A stretch of 64,000 nt of DNA from contig JAAZYR010000002.1 of NCBI GenBank assembly GCA_014239555.1, positions 1-64,000 of the forward strand, written 5' to 3'. Below are positions 62,185-64,000 of the stretch, in pieces; the stretch's first letter is position 1, and each line of letters begins with the position of its first letter. The notes under the pieces are model-generated. The model was not told the origin of the DNA. It made no database searches and saw only the letters and a program-made list of their open reading frames with translations. The stretch is from Acidimicrobiales bacterium (GTDB lineage: Bacteria; Actinomycetota; Acidimicrobiia; Acidimicrobiales; Poriferisodalaceae). The position numbers were made by a program, and so were the translations under genes.

Positions 62185-63221
62185 AATTGGATTCCCGACC
62201 CACTACGGGCGCCTGACCAGGAGTCCGCGTCGTCGATATGAAGATACCCCGGTACCTGATTGTGAGGTGTATCTAGATACACCTTTGCCTCGGGAGCTTG
62301 TGCGAAACGCCCATGACTCCACCGAACCTCAACGTGCCCATCGACGTTGGTCTCCGTTGCAGCTTCGTGATCGCGAACGGTGGCGCGCCACCCGACTTTT
62401 GGTTGACCCGCTTCTTCGCCCCACATTTCTAAGTCACGGAATTCGAAACGACGACGCCAATCCCAAGGGGTCGTTACTAAAAGCCTTAGCGATCGATCTT
62501 TCGCTGATCCGAGCACGTAATAGGGTGCCGGACCGATGCGTAACAACCGCCATAGAAGAGCTTCTCTTTGACGTTTGGTAGCCACTGATTTACGCCACTG
62601 GCTAGCGGTAACACGGCCAACTTCGGCCGCTAGCTCGCGATAGGCCGCAGCACACTTAGAACTCCATTCGTTTTGGGCCAAAACAGTTTTGATTTTGATT
62701 CGATGATGTTTTGCTAAATCACCTACAAAGGGCGGCAAATCAAAGTTCGTGTCTATTTCAGCTCGAACGGCCGCGTACAGCGCTTGGTGCTGTTCCGGAG
62801 CGGCGTGGTCATACCAGTCCCCCACATCTCGGCTTGCTGCGAAGAGGTTCGACGGAGCTGCGTTCAGCAAAATTTTGGACGAATATTTACAGGAGATCAG
62901 GTACACGTGGTCGACCCGCAGATCGATCGGCAGCTGGTCGTGACCGGGGCTTCGATGGCTGCCCTTCCATTCGATTATGAGCGGAGGACGGCCCCTCAAT
63001 CCGTCGCGGGCTTGCAGGAAAACTTGGCCGTTTCGGTACGCGCCTGCAAAATCGACGCGATGAAGTGACTCGTCAACGGCCTGAGCAAACTGTTCCCAGA
63101 CTCTTTCGGTTACGTCAACGAATTGTTCGGGAAGGCGATCCACAGCTTTAGTCGGGCTGTCATATCCGAGCATTCCTAGGCCTGTCGCGAGTTCGGTGAT
63201 TTCAGTGCGAACGGAAGCCAA
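62169..63221 (-). CDS. Unknown protein, possible nuclease-like fold
   Basis: A 350-residue soluble protein. A central region with LIIEWKGSHRSPGHD, then DLRVDHVYLISCKYSSKILLNAAPSNLF (about 80-123) has the strand-Glu-x-Lys and Asp...Cys-Lys rhythm of PD-(D/E)xK-type nucleases, but the match is weak. Trp and Arg are frequent towards the C-terminus (TPWDWRRRFEFRD). The start is probably TTG at 63221. It ends 28 bp before sufB. Its role and any tie to SUF are unknown. Confidence 0.6.
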   Translation of the reverse strand: MASVRTEITELATGLGMLGYDSPTKAVDRLPEQFVDVTERVWEQFAQAVDESLHRVDFAGAYRNGQVFLQARDGLRGRPPLIIEWKGSHRSPGHDQLPIDLRVDHVYLISCKYSSKILLNAAPSNLFAASRDVGDWYDHAAPEQHQALYAAVRAEIDTNFDLPPFVGDLAKHHRIKIKTVLAQNEWSSKCAAAYRELAAEVGRVTASQWRKSVATKRQREALLWRLLRIGPAPYYVLGSAKDRSLRLLVTTPWDWRRRFEFRDLEMWGEEAGQPKVGWRATVRDHEAATETNVDGHVEVRWSHGRFAQAPEAKVYLDTPHNQVPGYLHIDDADSWSGARSGSGIQLPLSS

Positions 63222-63225
63222 GGTT

Positions 63226-64000
63226 TCAGCCGATCAGCACCGGGGCAAGCGTTCGCCATCCGTCAGGGACCTGTTTGGGTTCTTCAGTGAGAACCTGCAC
63301 GCACACGTGATCAGCTCCAGCGTCGAAGTGTGCCTGCACCCGAGAGCGGATCGAGTCCATCGTTCCCCACACGACCACCGCATCTACAACATTGTCAGAG
63401 AGGTTTTCGATATCCCCAGCGTCGTAGCCGAGACGCATCAGATTGTTCGCGTAGTTCGGAAGCGCCACATAGGTTTTCATGTGTTGGCGCGCTATCGATC
63501 GCGCCGTGTCAGGGTCTTCTTCAATCACAACCATTTGTTCGGGGTATAGCAGAGCATCTGGACCCATAACCTCTCGAGCAAACTCTGTGTGCTCGGGAGG
63601 AACGAAGTACGGGTGCGCACCCGCGGTCTCAGATGCTGCCAGTTCGAGCATCTTGGGGCCTAGCGCAGCAAGCACTATCTCAGGAAGGTCATTGGGGCCC
63701 ACGGCCATGAAGCGGGCTTTGTGCATCAACTCGAGGTACTCGCGCATGTAGGTAAGCGGTTTGGAATAGTCGTGCTTTCGGACCCATTCAACTAAATGGA
63801 GGTGGCTGACTCCCAACCCAAGTAAGAATCTTCCGGGGTGTGCTTCTTCAATACTTCGCTGAGCGTTCGCCATGGTCATGGCGTCACGCGCATAAATGTT
63901 CGCTATGCCCGTAGCTATCTTCACATTCGTCGTGTTTTCGAGCACCCGCATTGCCGTGACGAAGGGGTCACGGCCCACAGCTTCGGGGATCCAGATCGTC
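63226..64000 (-). CDS. LLM-class F420-dependent oxidoreductase, N-terminus outside the window
   Basis: The frame is open to the right edge: the residues before the Val codon at 63978 read TIWIPEA, the usual opening of strand 2 in luciferase-like monooxygenases. So the gene continues beyond 64000 and the first 20-40 residues are missing. Visible are NVKIATGIANIYARDAMTMANAQRSIEEAHPGRFLLGLGVSH, typical of F420-dependent LLM enzymes of actinobacteria. The substrate is unknown. It lies 4 bp upstream of the unknown gene, probably in one transcript. Confidence 0.88.
   Translation of the reverse strand, partial: TIWIPEAVGRDPFVTAMRVLENTTNVKIATGIANIYARDAMTMANAQRSIEEAHPGRFLLGLGVSHLHLVEWVRKHDYSKPLTYMREYLELMHKARFMAVGPNDLPEIVLAALGPKMLELAASETAGAHPYFVPPEHTEFAREVMGPDALLYPEQMVVIEEDPDTARSIARQHMKTYVALPNYANNLMRLGYDAGDIENLSDNVVDAVVVWGTMDSIRSRVQAHFDAGADHVCVQVLTEEPKQVPDGWRTLAPVLIG

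Noticed and set aside
62171..62581. Plus-strand open frame antisense to the unknown gene upstream of sufB
   Set aside because: It is Arg/Pro-rich in the manner of antisense shadows and starts inside the palindrome.
1..64000. tRNA, rRNA, CRISPR and insertion sequence search by eye
   Set aside because: No cloverleaf with TTCGA-type arm, repeat-spacer series or transposase frame was found in the intergenic gaps.

Overview
The window is 64 kb of dense bacterial chromosome of roughly even base composition, with no rRNA, tRNA, CRISPR array or insertion sequence that I could find. Several gene families together point to an actinobacterium: a homodimeric AceE pyruvate dehydrogenase, SufU-type Fe-S assembly, an F420-type luciferase-like oxidoreductase, a rhodanese-MoeB protein, an NAD(P)H-quinone-reductase-like flavoprotein without the cysteine pair, a Septum_form lipoprotein and a TIGR03252-like HhH-GPD protein. 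The mix resembles marine Acidimicrobiia, but that assignment is an inference from gene content.

Layout. (a) 1-6.7 kb, minus strand: an LCP ligase (cut by the left edge), two glycosyltransferases, small unknowns, rmlD and an lpdA-like flavoprotein. (b) 6.7-11.7 kb: rhodanese-MoeB, sirtuin, leucyl aminopeptidase, PduO adenosyltransferase and a propeller-like repeat protein. (c) 11.7-26.9 kb: a cell-surface polysaccharide locus with a three-domain glycosyltransferase, a Wzm/Wzt ABC exporter, rmlB, rmlC, rmlA, a YfhO-like membrane protein and a polyprenyl-phosphate GT2, interrupted by birA and a biotin carboxylase/BCCP. With rmlD in (a), all four dTDP-L-rhamnose genes are present. (d) 26.9-38.5 kb: enoyl-CoA hydratase, a LipB-LipA fusion, the E2 and E3 of a 2-oxoacid dehydrogenase complex, a thioredoxin-like lipoprotein with an in-frame UGA, a steroidogenic-START-like (SRPBCC) protein, a Septum_form lipoprotein, an RNase HI-SLOG fusion and the E1 AceE. 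(e) 38.5-43 kb: DNA repair, MaoC, hydrolase, acyl-CoA dehydrogenase and a VapBC-like toxin-antitoxin pair with a perfect operator palindrome. (f) 43-52.4 kb: a FEA1-like lipoprotein, a 527-bp gene-free stretch that appears to encode a folded RNA, a HugZ-like protein, MBL hydrolase, ABC-2 exporter, glutamine synthetase-like enzyme, amidase and M20 peptidase. (g) 52.4-62.2 kb: the SUF Fe-S assembly genes split over three transcription units (sufC-sufS-sufU; sufD-Rieske-sufC; sufB), with two CoA-lyase genes between sufB and sufD. (h) the right edge: an unknown protein and a truncated LLM oxidoreductase.

The most interesting signal is at 33230-33790. One continuous frame encodes a TlpA-like lipoprotein whose thioredoxin motif reads W-UGA-G-T-C: a single stop codon sits exactly where the first catalytic cysteine should be. 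A GC-rich hairpin with a GGUC loop begins 20 nt after the UGA. This is what a bacterial selenocysteine gene looks like. Other items worth attention are the ~190-nt multi-stem structure upstream of the HugZ-like gene, one shared palindrome in front of all three suf units, the LipB-LipA and RNase HI-YpsA/SLOG fusions, and an alpha/beta hydrolase with Thr at the nucleophile position.
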